Shown here: piece by piece, positions 34,857-47,500 of the stretch | How positions within the stretch are numbered: the stretch's first letter is position 1 | Layout of the letters: the number at the start of each line of letters is the position of its first letter | Assembly: GCA_001510575.1 (NCBI GenBank) | Contig: LNGK01000005.1 | Location: forward strand, 2,363,234 to 2,427,233 | Reading direction: 5' to 3' | Source: Knoxdaviesia capensis | Taxonomy: Eukaryota; Ascomycota; Sordariomycetes; Microascales; Gondwanamycetaceae | Length of the DNA stretch: 64,000 nt | Position numbers and translations under genes: made by a program | The notes under the pieces: generated by a model | Seen by the model: the letters and a program-made list of their open reading frames with translations, nothing else | What the model was told of the DNA's origin: nothing | Databases searched by the model: none

Positions 34857-37800
34857 ACATACAAAAGCGACATCCGTAAACGATTACAGTTCCTTCTCGT
34901 GTATTCCATCCCAGGCTTTCGCGTCCACTTCCTCGTCCTTCTGTGTACTGTATGTTGCATCGCCCCCGCCACTGTGACAAACAATCCTCCAATCGATTCC
35001 TCAGGGCTCGGTTGGTTCGCTATCCGCGAGGCTGAGCGCTTGCTTCAAAGGGAAGAGACACAATGAAGAGTCAAGACGGCGGAGAATCGACCTACCCCCA
35101 TTCCAGTATGTGCTTTTGGGTAAGGCGCGTCCTGTTTGATGGGTTCTAAGGTGTGGTCCCAGCCGTGGCGTGTCCGGGGTACACTTTGAAAGCGGCCAAC
35201 ACGGATTGAGAGAATGTGGTGTCCATGATGGCGGATTTCACACAGAACATCTCAGTCAAAGAGTGTTGCAGATTCTCAATCATCAGACGAGCGGTGATGG
35301 TCAGCACCGGCGCGAGGGATGAGATATGATGGGAAAGTATCACCAAAATCTGGAGGGTGGGCCAACATCACGAACTCTCCAGAACATCTGTAGTCGATGG
35401 CCACAAAATCCAGTATATAGCAATATTAACTGACAGCACCATCTGTAGCCGGAAGCTGTGCGCTCTCTCGGCCACTTTCAATAGTCTCTACGAGCAGCTC
35501 TTGATGTGTTCTCCCATCCAGGAAAACACAGCCGACCCGGGGTGTTTGGTGTATCGAGGGGCCCAGACTGATTGCATCTGAAGATGTGATGCTTTTGTTG
35601 CTTCTTCTCAAGTGCGTTGTTGCAGTCGATGCAACATTCTCGCAGTGCCAAGTTCTCGGCGCGGCCTAACCAGAAAACAAAGAGAGGTTAAAATCCCCCC
35701 CACCGGGCTGCCACTCCGGCCGCCCATGACATGCGGGCCTGGGTTGGGGTGGTATAAGCAACTCTCCCCGGAGGGGCCCTAGTTTTATGTGGAACCACGT
35801 CTCCTTCGACTGCACCGGATGCCTAAAATCTTCACGGTAATTGCGGGACAGCTGCCGGAGGTACATATATGCATACTCTTCCTCTTTTATCTTGGCCAAG
35901 ACAGGTGGTTGCCAGATCTACCTCCTGCATCGGCACCACCACAATGTGGAAGTCGTGGGATAGACATCCTCCAGATGGGTGGCGGCCGGCATCGTCAGTG
36001 TTAGATTTCAACGATGCCAGGACTGGTATTGAAACTCCGTACACTATGTACTGTACATAGATATGCGCCCAAGTGGCCAATCACTGAGATACTCTTAGGT
36101 TTTACTGTACATGGTGGGCCCTTGGTGATGTTCAGGGCAGGATGTATTACCCTCGACGAGCCTCATCATCCAAGCCGTTTCTCAGCTAAGACTTACATGC
36201 AATCGAATATGCCATGCCAAATATCTCGCACTGAATGTTTAGCAATAAATCTCTGGTGTCACAGAGCCGAATGTCCAAGGGGTTTTTTCTTTTTTGTGCG
36301 GCTGCGGCAAACAAACTCCCTGGTCGTGCCATATTCCAGCCAAGACATTCAAGGGGAGAAAATCACCATGCGATAGTATCCAGGTTCGCCGCCAAGATAT
36401 CAGTTGAAACGCACGCAATGGCTTCACTTATGGCGAGCGTTGCATTCTATATCCCCCCATCGGCTATGCATTCCCATTTTCTTTCCAGCAATGTCATATT
36501 CAGGAGGACTCCCGTTCCATCAAGCTTTGGTCGAAATTTCAAGACTTTTCGATGTTTTCGATCTTGATCTGATTCCGTCTATATTCAACATCATGTAAAC
36601 CAAGACTTTTAAGTTTTGTTTACTACAGCTTGGGGGCTTGTTAAGCATGTCCAAAACTCGTCTGTTTTCTCGACGGACTCCTCGGTGAGCGTGCGTTTTT
36701 TCGAGGACCCTCCAAAGTCGGTTTGGAGCACCCCCAAAACTGGCAGCTTTTGACATATAACCTTAAAACGATATTTCCGATATCCTGCCTTCTTAGCCTT
36801 CTTCTTTCTGCATTCCGAAACATGTCGCTGGCCTGCCCAGAAAGACAGCTTCATCATGTGGGGTGGACGTGGGTTTGGGCTCGTTGGTTAACCCTATATC
36901 AGTGATCCGGTTTGAGGTTCCCCCATCTCATGAATCTTCTACTGTAATTTTCAAGCCCTGTTGGCGATCTTAATCCCGGTTCTGTGGTGGGCAGTCATTG
37001 CCTTCGAATCAACGTTTGACGTGCTGAGAAGGCCACTGAGATCATACAGTCCCATTTGGTGGGTGACACGGGGGAAAACACAGCTCGGATTGATGAAGCG
37101 TGGCTGTCCAGTCTCGTCAATGCCAATGAGACCAACCCTAACCCTACAGGTAAAAATATCAGGGCTATGTATATGCTAACCCTTAAGAAATAAGTTGTTT
37201 TCACTCATTTGCTTTGACTGACATGCATGTACCGGACAATGCAAAGTCTCCTGTTGGTGCCCAACCCTACTGTTTCTTGTTCTGGGCCGGATCACCGGGC
37301 TGGTTTTCTTTGGGGCTGCTCTGCGGATATCTCGGGGCAATGGCTAGATTATGTCGGCGTGTTTCCGCCACTGCCGCCGCCAGTATTGGCCGAGGGGTCG
37401 GAGAACCAATTGACCATTATCACCTTCAGGCTTACTTACTATCCAGGCACTCGAGATCCCATTTTTGGTTCTTCGAGTTGAACTATCTGTATAGTGCTGT
37501 TAAAGCCATGTTTCCGGTTGTTTATACCAAGAAACTCAACTCGGCATATCGAGATTCTTGAAAAGAGCCCATGACAGTCTCCTTGATTTAAGACGGCTAT
37601 ATGTCTCAAATGCCCGGAAATCGCAATTCAGATCTGTGTTTTATCTCTCAACGACTCCGCACCCCAGATCACCTTCCAACTTCCAACTCTCCGCACCCCA
37701 GGGCACAATGATTTGCTCTCGTTGGGAATACACACCTCACGTTATAGGAAAAGTCTCTACCCCGTCCGAACACTGCCGCTCTTGGCTCTCCGCAAAGAGG

Positions 37801-40800
37801 GTTTCGGCGGCTGGCTGGATTCTTTTTCGTCTCGAGACAAACGTCCCCTGATCCAGCCATTGGCAAATTTTGTTTTACCACTAGGAATCTTGACTCTTCC
37901 GTGTGTTGGCAGCGCCTAGTATTTGGGGGGTTTTCCCTTTTTTTTTCTCTTCCTTTTGGTGAAGGGTCTTCTGATGCGGTATTAACCGTCCCAGTTTTCG
38001 CTGCAGGCTGTAGTCCTGGCCCGCGTCCACATGCTGCTTTTTGTCCTCCTTTTCCGCTCCAGCTCAAGCCCCCATCCGCAGAGACTCAACAGGAGCCTTT
38101 TTTTGCCTTCTTGCGGTGAGCCGCCCATGGTTACTTTCGACAGCCAGCCAAGGTTTTTCCCCCATAGGGTAATGGTTGCATCACGGAGGAGCTCGGCGGT
38201 TGACGCCACACCTCCTTGAGAGATGGGGTTGCTCTCAAAATCCTGCGTCTTTCTTGCCACCGTCCTCTTGGGAGAACCGCTCACCAATGAGGAGACGGGG
38301 GCTCTTCCGGTACAGTCGCGTGAAAGACAATCACGATGGCATAGGCTTTTGGGCTGGGTGGCAGGGGCAATGACGAGCGAGTTACGGTGGTTGCTTTGTG
38401 CTGGTTGCCTTGTTTGCTGACTGGAGTCTTTGTGGTTGTTAATCACGACGTGACATTCCCCCGCGCACATATCTGGTAGTCCAACGAGTCAACTTTTATT
38501 CTCCGCTGGAGACCAGCTTCCTGGCTTCCGACATACTGTTCTGTACTGTACAGTACAGTCTGCAGGAAGTGGCTGGAGCGGAATGGATCCTGCGAGCGTG
38601 CCGTATGCTACGGTACGGCCATTTTGACTTCTTGTTTTCCCCACGAAAAACGAGGCTGAGCACCGGCTTGATATCCACAGTCGGAAAGAACCTGACTTTT
38701 GGGCGTTTCTTTATCGGGAGGCGTGCAGATTCTGCGAGAAGCACCGTGCGTTGGCCGTGTGTTGGTGGTCCTTTAGAAAAATACCTCGTACTTCTGGAAA
38801 CATGGGATCGTTGGATCTCTAATATAAGGGGGGCGGGTTGACTATCTTCAGTACTGTATACATACATGTGTACCACCATCATTAATCGCGCGATGCGTCA
38901 AGCTTAGACCGAACATGTAGTTTTCCCCCCCTGGATCTGTGGAGTGTGCTCTGGTAGCCCGCTTTTCTTGTTTTCTGGGCCCTTTTTCCTCCGGCCTAAA
39001 CGTTAAATTTTGAACTATCCGTTAACTGCCATGCATCTAGAGTCTCCAGCCTGAGTAAGGGGACGGAAGACGTCTTGTTCTACAGTGAACAGCACATATG
39101 GACACACCTCAAACGTTCTCCGGGCCCAATACCAACGAATTAGTGGGTGGCTCGGTACATATTGAAGGCCACTTCTGCACCTTCCCAGGAAGGCAAAGCC
39201 GGGAATGTGGATGGAAGCGATCCCACTGGGATGCAACCTCACACTTTGGTGTTCGGGTTGTCTGTCCCTTTGATCGGGACGTTTATTTTGGCTTGTTCAC
39301 TAAGGTTCTGTGCCCCATGCATACAGAGGTGGAAGTCGCTTTGGTGCTTATACGCTGGTGGGAGCTGCTCGTTTGAGTCGGGTTGGAGGACCTCATACTC
39401 GAGCATGTGCAGTAAGTTCCTCCTTATGTATCTTAGAGTCGAGATTCGACACAAGCGTACCCGTGAAAAGACATGGTCACAAAATATAAGCTGACCGCGC
39501 TGCGTTGATGCTGCTGGTACCTCTCTTAAGTACATGCCAGGTCCTCTCGCCACTGTTAACAAGCAAAGGGCGTGCTACTCCGGTTTTCCTCGGAGACAAC
39601 CGAACTTGGAAGCTATCCATCCAAGAAACCAGCAATCCAGCCAACATCCGGTTGCGTTGGACGGGAGGACGTGTTGTGTGATACTGGTATGCACAGCTGG
39701 CAGTCGGTTGGGTTGCATACGTTGCTGTGGACTGGTGGCAGTGGGCACCAGATCCATCCCATCCCATCGCTAACAGTGGGCTGGCGAAAAAGATTTTGGT
39801 GGTGCCAGCAAACTTGTCTTGTTTAGGAAGCCCGGGAACTAGCGCCTCACCTCCGCGGTCCCTATGCGTGCTGATATACTTAGGACAGGAGCAGCAGTAA
39901 CTACAGTACAGGACCAAAGGAAGCAAATAACGCAGGGAGCGATCATCTGGTTTGCTAAAGCAAGCTCATCGGCATTACCAACTGCCTATGTATGGATGCT
40001 TGCATGGCTTGCCCTGGATGCATATCGTGAATCATAACAATCATCTCTGTTTAGATGGACTGGTCGGACTGGTCCCACTTTTTAGGTGCATATAAACACC
40101 CAAGCCCACACATCGAAAAGAGACAGTTCAAGATCCTCCCGCCGGGATAGCTTCACGTAGCTTTACCAAGAGCAGACCGACATTCATTAACAGATCCCAT
40201 GGCAATAATGTACAGTAGGGACCAGAACGCAGTGATTCGACTCTCAAACTCGCACAACCTCAATGAGCTGGGGGGCGACTTGATTGACGACCTACATATC
40301 ATCTGAAGATTCGTTGGCTGCATAGTCTGGCCTTCTCGAAGGTACAGTTGATATTTAAATTATCACGAGTCCTCAGAGCGGCGCCGCGAGATCACGGTTA
40401 ACCAGCATGCAAAAATGCTGGTGGCGTAGTTCCTGTCCCTTGTGGAAGTGGCTTTAGTTCGGACAGACACAGAGTAATGATCTTCTTTCGCAGCTGGTGT
40501 TTGGCTGTCCACGTAAGGTGGACCGGGTCCAATTCTATGCAGAGATGCTGTTCATTTTATGTGAGCTTGGAAGCAACCGGACGGTGAACCCCGGTCCCCT
40601 GACCTACGAGGAATAGAGAGATACGGAAGTCTCGGTCGGTGGGCGTTATAGCGGACTGAATGGTGGAAATGATATATGCACCCCCGGCTCGTGAAATTTC
40701 AACTACGTGCCCGCAATTTATGCATCCCTTCTGGTGGTTCCAGTCTTTCCAGACAGATGTTTCCTCGGGGGGCAATCGAGGAACAACCAAAAAGGAAGGG

Positions 40801-41016
40801 GAAAGAAGAGAGAGTGAATAAGATTGGGACAATTTATTCCAGGTGGAGTTGAGGAGAGTGAGTGAGTGGATGGATGGGTGTGAGTGTCCAAAATCCAACA
40901 CCAGAGATGTTTCATCCATTGACTGGCAGCTCGTTCTCTCTCCCTTTCATAAGATGGGCAAGAAAGCTTGGGTCTTGGCAGAGGGCGGCGAGAAACCAAA
41001 TCTAGACCTCTAATTT

Positions 41017-41146
41017 GAAAAAGAAAAAAAGAAAAAAAAAAAGAAAAAAAAAGAAAAAAAAGAAAGAATAAAAAGAAAGAACAAAAAGAAAGAATAAAAA
41101 GAACAAGAAAAAGAGAGCAAGAAAAAGAACAAAAAAGAGAAGCACA
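41017..41146. repeat. A-rich simple repeat with AAAG units
   Basis: About 130 bases consisting almost only of A with scattered G, then AAAGAAAGAATA-type units. On the other strand this is a long pyrimidine tract. Confidence 0.9.
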
Positions 41147-42340
41147 AATAATGGCCAGGGCCCTTTGGGTGTTCTCTCGTGAGGATGAGTGAGTGCGGCC
41201 AAGCGGGCTTTTTTGTTTCTCGTCAGACAGGCTGTTCTTTTTCTATTGACGACGGAAACAGCGAAGACACAGATCTTCCGGACCAAATGTCTGCTTCACC
41301 AAGTCGGTCGGCGCAGCTTTGGGGGAGTGGCAATCTTTCTTCTGTGGGTTCGTAAGAATTACCACACATCCTTCATGATGCACAGTACTGTACTGTACTG
41401 TACATATCGCAGGTCCCCTAGCTTATAGCATTACAGACAGCTAATGAGAGAAGGCTCACGTACCACTCTACCTAGCACCTACCACCCCCCCTTCTGGAAG
41501 TTGAGATTGCGAGGCTTTTTGCCGAGGATGGCACGAACAAGGGAAACCTTCGCCTGTCATTTTGGGACATCATCGTGGTACAGCCTTAACTCGCCTCTCT
41601 GTGTTCGTCTGATATGATATTTCCACTTGCCTTGTGAACAGCCACACTGGAAGCGCTGGAAAGCCTGGTGGTGGACTGCTTAGGGGCCATTCAGCTCCTA
41701 TCTGGTTGGCTGGGAGAGTTTGTTGGGGCGGGAGTCGGAGGCCCTACAGCCTAAGAATCCCACCGTTCCGGCGACCGGAGGCGCTGAACGAAGACGTTTC
41801 GGTGGGCCACACTGGGGAGGGTTGACTTCCCGCCTACGTATAATCGAAGAGGCCTCCTTGGTTTCTGTGCTAAAGGCTGGGCAGGCCGGGACAAAGCCCT
41901 GCTGGCCTCACCAAGCTTCACTGCCCGGCGCATGGCCTGGGGCACCGGCATGCCTGGGAGCCACCACATATAGGCCCCGTCAACAACATGCCTTGGCTGT
42001 GTTTTGTCACCATCAGCAACCCAAGGCAATCTGCGGCCGTAACGCTGGCACTGGCAGCAAGTTGTCGTGGCCCCTTTCGTATACGTACGTACTGTACTGT
42101 AGGTAGGAGACTTGAGTGCGTACAACACCAAGATGTCTCTGCCAGGTTTTGCAAAGGCCAGGGCGTCCAGAGAGGCGTTTTCCCCCTCTTCTTTCTTCCT
42201 CGCTGGCGTCCTTGTTGGCTGGTACTTGGTTGTACCGAAGAAGGCCGGGGCGAGATGGAGGGAAACACATGTCCTCGAAACGCCGACATCGTCGGTGTAG
42301 CCAACACAGTCACCAACAGCGTATGTGGCAGCGGAAGAAA

Positions 42341-42359
42341 AAAAAAAAAAAAAAAAACA
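42341..42359. repeat. Poly(A) run
   Basis: An uninterrupted A run of about 18 bases in non-coding sequence. Confidence 0.85.
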
Positions 42360-42834
42360 AAGATACAGCTGCCAATTCTGGGCCGGCCAGTGTGGAACAT
42401 TATAGAAACAGGGGAAGATCACCAACTATTCGAACTGAAGGCATCAGCATGATTGCTCTGCTGGTCGTTCCTGCTTGATCGAATGCTAGTGCATGGCCTG
42501 GAATGCCGGGCCTTGGGTGGTGGCGAGTCTGGCGACAGCACGAATAGGTACTCCTTTGCGGGGGCTCCAGTACTAAAGCTACCTGGCCGGGCTTTGATGG
42601 TTTGCATCTGCGTGCACATCCTGGAAGGTCCATTCTCCCCCTGTGGAAGGGACGTTGGCGTGCAACCTAGATCGCACCTGCCCCAGTCTTTCCCGGGCCT
42701 AACAGCCAATCACAGGCCGGTCTGAGCACAGCCTCTTTTCCTGTTGCTCCCCAAAGTGCCCTGATATTTGGCCCACTCATCAGACTCGTACAGTCTACCA
42801 CATGCCCTTTTTTGATTTGGTGGATTTTCGAAGT

Positions 42835-42874
42835 ATTATTTTATTTTATTTTATTTTATATTTTATTTTATTTT
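42835..42874. repeat. TTTTA microsatellite
   Basis: About seven TTTTA/ATTTT units in a row, with one irregular unit (TATA) in the middle. Confidence 0.9.
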
Positions 42875-43100
42875 CCTTTTTCTGGGCCGCCTCCATTCTC
42901 CGAATTTGGCTTTCTCCCCCGTCATCGTTGCTTTTCCCTAATCCAATTCACGATTGCCAAATCCTCAACATCCCCCATTTTAACCTTACACTCACACTCT
43001 CTCTCTGTATTCTTTTTCCCTTTGTACCCATTCGCACATATCACCCCCAAACGGAACGTGTTCCCACACTCTTTTGATCCATTTTTCTTCTTCTTCTTCT

Positions 43101-44518
43101 TTTCTCTTCTCCCGCCCGGGCCTTTTGGGCTTGCTTCCCTTTTGCCTTCGCTTCCCTTCCTTTGCCCTCGAGGTTGCGCTGTTTCTTCAATTGCATCGTA
43201 CAAGTATTCTCCGGCCCTCTTCCCCTAAACCGGATAGAGAGATCTGCTTCTGATCCCCAATTCCACTCTCCGGTCTGGGCCCCCATATTGTCTGCTGTTT
43301 CTATCAGCCACTCTGGGTCCGTTCCGAACGACACAAAGGTCTTATAGGGGAGGGGACACGAATCGGCCATTTTAGATTTCATATTCGGGGGTTTTTTCTT
43401 CCCTCTTCTTCCCTCTTTCACCTTCTTCTTCCCTTTTATATCCTTTCTCTACTCTCTCATTCCTCTGGATGCTGGAGATTTGGAATCTACGTCTTCCCTC
43501 CTTCATCATCATTGTGATGTTCTGAGCTAGAACGGCACCCGCCAATTTTCTCCTTTCTCCCCTCATCCATCAGTCAGCTGCCGTAGTCCTCGGAAGCCCT
43601 CGATGAACGCGCGTGTCTATTCACCTTCGCCGTTCTCCGCCCTGGCATAGCCCTCTCGATCGAACCCTGACATAATGATGATCCAACTGGATGCTGCGTA
43701 ACTTTTGCCTTCCGCCTTTCTGTCCTTCTCATTATTCCTCCTCGGGTCTAGCTTTTGCCAACCACCGTCGTTCGGCTTAAACTTGCTCTGTTTCTCCTCC
43801 TGGCATCCTGCCAAAAATCGCTTCCCGCGCACACGCCCCCCCCCAGAACCAAAACACCTTCAATCTCAGAAAGCCCAGATCATTTCTACCAAGGCAGGAA
43901 GATCTTTGCTACGAGGCTGTGAAGTTACGTTTTGCCCAGACGTTTATTTCGCGCTCTATATATCTTCTTTCGCCTAATTCAAATAGGAAAGACGAACCTG
44001 TGCCTGACCAACCCGATCGACCGTGCCTCGCTGCATTTCGGCTTGAATAATCTTCTGCTCAAAAGAACTGTTTCTTTTTCATATTTGATTATACAATCCT
44101 TCTTGAACAGACCCCCCTATAGTCTGTCACCACTACTGTCGCTATGGCAGACCTCAATAACGGTAGTTCGTCCAAGGACGATGGTCTGCCAAGGCGACAC
44201 CGAGCGTAGGTGTTTTCAGTTGTTGTTTTTTTTCTCTCCCTCCTAACAAACTTTCTTCTGGCCATATTTAGCCATAACCACACCACACCACACCCCCCGT
44301 CCCCGTGTTTCAGCTTCTTATAGAACCCCATAACCACCCTCTCTCTCGTCCTCATTCTCTTGGTTGTTTTTTTTTTCTCCCCCTTCACATTGTTTCCCGT
44401 CCGTTCGCTCATCAAAGCAAAACGTGTTCGGCTTCACTTTCACTTCGGAACATCTGCTGATCATCTTCATGTCCCCTCCAGTCCGACTATAACTATCGAC
44501 ACCGCCGTCACCTCCACA
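43101..44518. other. Promoter and leader region of the calcium ATPase gene
   Basis: Strongly pyrimidine-rich sequence, typical of a fungal 5' leader. A GTAGGT donor (44206), CTAAC branch site (44243) and ATTTAG acceptor (ending 44271) outline a possible 66-bp leader intron. A GAGGCTGTG at 43913 is one base from the published CrzA-type consensus and is too weak to call. Confidence 0.4.
44144..44209 (+). other. Possible upstream ORF of the calcium ATPase gene
   Basis: An ATG at 44144 opens a 21-codon frame (MADLNNGSSKDDGLPRRHRA) ending at TAG 44207-44209. If the predicted 66-bp intron starting at 44206 is removed, the frame continues to a TGA near 44460, still out of frame with the main ATG. 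It may control translation or be the start of an alternative first exon. Confidence 0.3.
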
Positions 44519-47500
44519 ATGTCGAATCCTGCTCAACAACCACCACCACCACCACCACCATTATCTGTCCCCGATCAGGACGTTGGACGTCTGACAGCTT
44601 CTCCCACTTCTCTCCACCCGGAGGACTCCTTCTCATCATCGGTTGACCCGGTGTCAAACTCATCCTCTCAACTCCACGACAGCCGTCCCACCAGCCCTCA
44701 CAACGTCTCCAACCCTCTATCAGCCCGTGGTGTCAATCCTTCCACTCTCCTCTCCGTCCCCAGCGTCCTGCGCTCCCGCCAGAACTCGGTTGACTCTGAG
44801 GACGCCTCGCGCTCTGTTGTGTCGTCGCAAGGCGATACCCTTGCCGCCTCCACCACCTTTACCAGCGGCTTGACTAAGAAACAACCCGCCGGCGAAATGT
44901 CCAACGACGCCATCATCAACGACCCCGATGCTCTCAAGCCCGATGCGGGCCGGGAGGCCGACTTCCATGTCGACAACAACCCCTTCGCCTTCACTCCTGG
45001 CCACATGACCAAGATGTTCGACCCTAAGAGTCTGCCGGCATTTTACAAGCTCGGTGGTCTTGCGGGCATTGCCAAGGGTCTGCGCACCGATCTCAGCGCT
45101 GGTCTCAGCCCCGACGAGACCACTCTCTCCGGCACAGTCTCCTTTGACGAGGTCACCCCGTCGGCGCCTTCGCGGAAGCTGCTCACCGAGGGCGACGACA
45201 AGGCCCTGTCCCGTCGCACCTCGGCCTCCGGCCCCCACCATGACGCCTCGCTTGTGCCCCACAGCGACGACAACTCCCCATTTGCCGACCGGAAACGCGT
45301 TTTTTCCGATAACAGGTTACCCGAGAAGAAGGGCAAGTCGCTTCTCCAGATCATGTGGATCACCTACAACGACAAGGTCTTGATGCTTCTGTCTGCCGCT
45401 GCCGTCGTGTCTCTCGCCATCGGTCTCTACCAAACCTTCGACAAGAATGTTAAGCACGAGCCCGGTGAGCCCAAGATCGAATGGGTTGAGGGAGTCGCCA
45501 TTGTTGCAGCCATCGTTATTGTTGTTGTTGTTGGCTCGCTCAACGATTACCAGAAGGAACGCCAGTTTGCCAAGCTCAACCGCCGGAAGAAGGACCGTCT
45601 CGTCAAGGTTGTTCGTTCGGGTGCTGCCCAGGAAATCTCCATCTACGATCTTCTCGCCGGTGATGTGGTCATGCTCGAGCCCGGTGATATGGTTCCTGTC
45701 GACGGTATTCTTATTGAAGGCTCGAACGTGAAGTGCGACGAATCTCAGGCTACCGGTGAATCTGATATCATCAAGAAGACCTCTGGCCACGACGTTTTCC
45801 GCGCCATCGAAAGCCACTCTAGCCTCCGCAAGATGGATCCCTTCATCCAGTCTGGTGGCCGTGTCATGGAGGGTGTCGGAAAATACGTTTGCACTTCCAC
45901 CGGTATCTACTCGTCCTACGGCCGTACTATGATGTCTCTCGACGAAGAAGTTGAAATGACTCCTCTCCAGTCCAAGCTCAACGTCATCGCTACATACATC
46001 GCCAAGGTTGGTGGTGCCGCCGGTCTTCTTCTGTTCATCGTCCTGTTCATCAAGTTCCTCGCTGCCCTTCCCAAATCGGATAAGTCCCCGGCTGAAAAGG
46101 GTAAGGAGTTCATCGATATCTTCATCGTCGTGGTTACTATCATCGTCGTGGCGGTTCCTGAAGGTCTTCCCCTTGCCGTTACCCTCGCCCTCGCCTTTGC
46201 GACTACTCGCATGATCAAGGACAACAACCTCGTCCGCCACCTCAAGGCTTGCGAGGTCATGGGCAACGCCACTGCCATCTGCTCCGACAAGACCGGTACC
46301 CTCACCCAGAATAAGATGCAGGTTGTTGCTGCCACTGTCGGCACCAGCCATCGCTTTGGAGGTGCTAAGCCCGCCCCCGGTGATGCCGATGCCTCGCCCA
46401 TTGACAGCAGCGCCGATATTGGCCCTGCCGAGTTTGCCAACATGCTCAGCCCTGCCACGAAGGAGATTCTCCTCAAGTCGATTGTTCTCAACTCCACTGC
46501 CTTTGAGGGTGAAGCCGAGGGCATCAAGTCGTTCATCGGTTCCAAGACTGAGACTGCGCTTCTGATCCTTGCTCGCGATTTCCTGGGAATGGGCCCGGTT
46601 GCCGAGGCTCGCGCCAACTCGACCACTCTTCAGATGATTCCTTTTGACTCTGGCCGCAAGTGCATGGGTGTTGTTGTGTTACTGGAGGATGGACGCGCCC
46701 GCCTATACGTAAAGGGTGCTTCCGAGATTGTTCTGGACAAGTGCACTCAGGTCTTCCGTGACCCGTCGCAGGATGCTACCCTTACCGCTCTCACCAACGA
46801 GGGTAGCAACACCGTCCTCTCTCTGATCGATAGCTACGCCAACCGCTCTCTCCGTACCATTGGTATCGCGTACCGTGATTTCGACCGCTGGCCCCCGCGT
46901 GGCGCTCGCCGCGTCGATGGCGACAAGGGAGAAGTTGTCTTTGAGGATCTGTTCCACTCCATGGCTCTGATTGGTATTGTCGGCATCCAGGATCCTCTCC
47001 GTGAGGGTGTGCCTGAGGCTGTCCGTCTGTGCCAGAAGGCCGGTGTGACTATTCGCATGGTTACTGGTGACAACAAGGTGACCGCCACTGCCATTGCTAA
47101 GGAGTGTGGAATTCTCCAGCCCCATAGCATTGTCATGGAGGGACCGCAGTTCCGCAATATGTCCAAGGCTGAGCAAGTTGCCATCATCCCCAATCTGCAT
47201 GTTCTGGCCCGTTCCAGCCCCGAAGACAAGCGTGTCCTGGTTAAGCGTCTCAAGGAGAAGGGCGAAGTCGTTGCTGTGACTGGTGACGGGACCAACGATG
47301 CTCCTGCTCTGAAGATGGCTGATGTTGGGTTCTCGATGGGTATCGCGGGTACCGAGGTGGCAAAGGAGGCTTCGGCGATTATTCTTATGGACGACAACTT
47401 CACCTCGATTGTGAAGGCTCTGAAGTGGGGCCGTGCTGTCAACGATGCCGTCAAGCGCTTCCTGCAGTTCCAGCTCACTGTCAACGTCACTGCTGTCATT

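Larger units (their letters stand above)
34857..43100. other. Gene-poor region, right part
   Basis: I see no convincing gene in these 8 kb. Open frames such as 37214-37561 (+), 37982-38470 (-), 39477-39926 (-) and 41751-42425 (-) have no motifs, overlap others on the opposite strand, and lack coding-like third-base use. Recurring TACTGTAC motifs and several simple repeats are listed separately. A (CCCTAA)-like segment lies at about 37135-37146. Confidence 0.45.

Noticed and set aside
41751..42425. A 224-codon minus-strand ORF.
   Set aside because: It contains a run of Phe from a poly(A) tract, has no recognisable domain, and overlaps several other equally poor frames.
43913..43921. GAGGCTGTG as a CrzA/calcineurin response site of the calcium pump gene.
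   Set aside because: One mismatch to a loose nine-base consensus and a single copy; not enough for a call.
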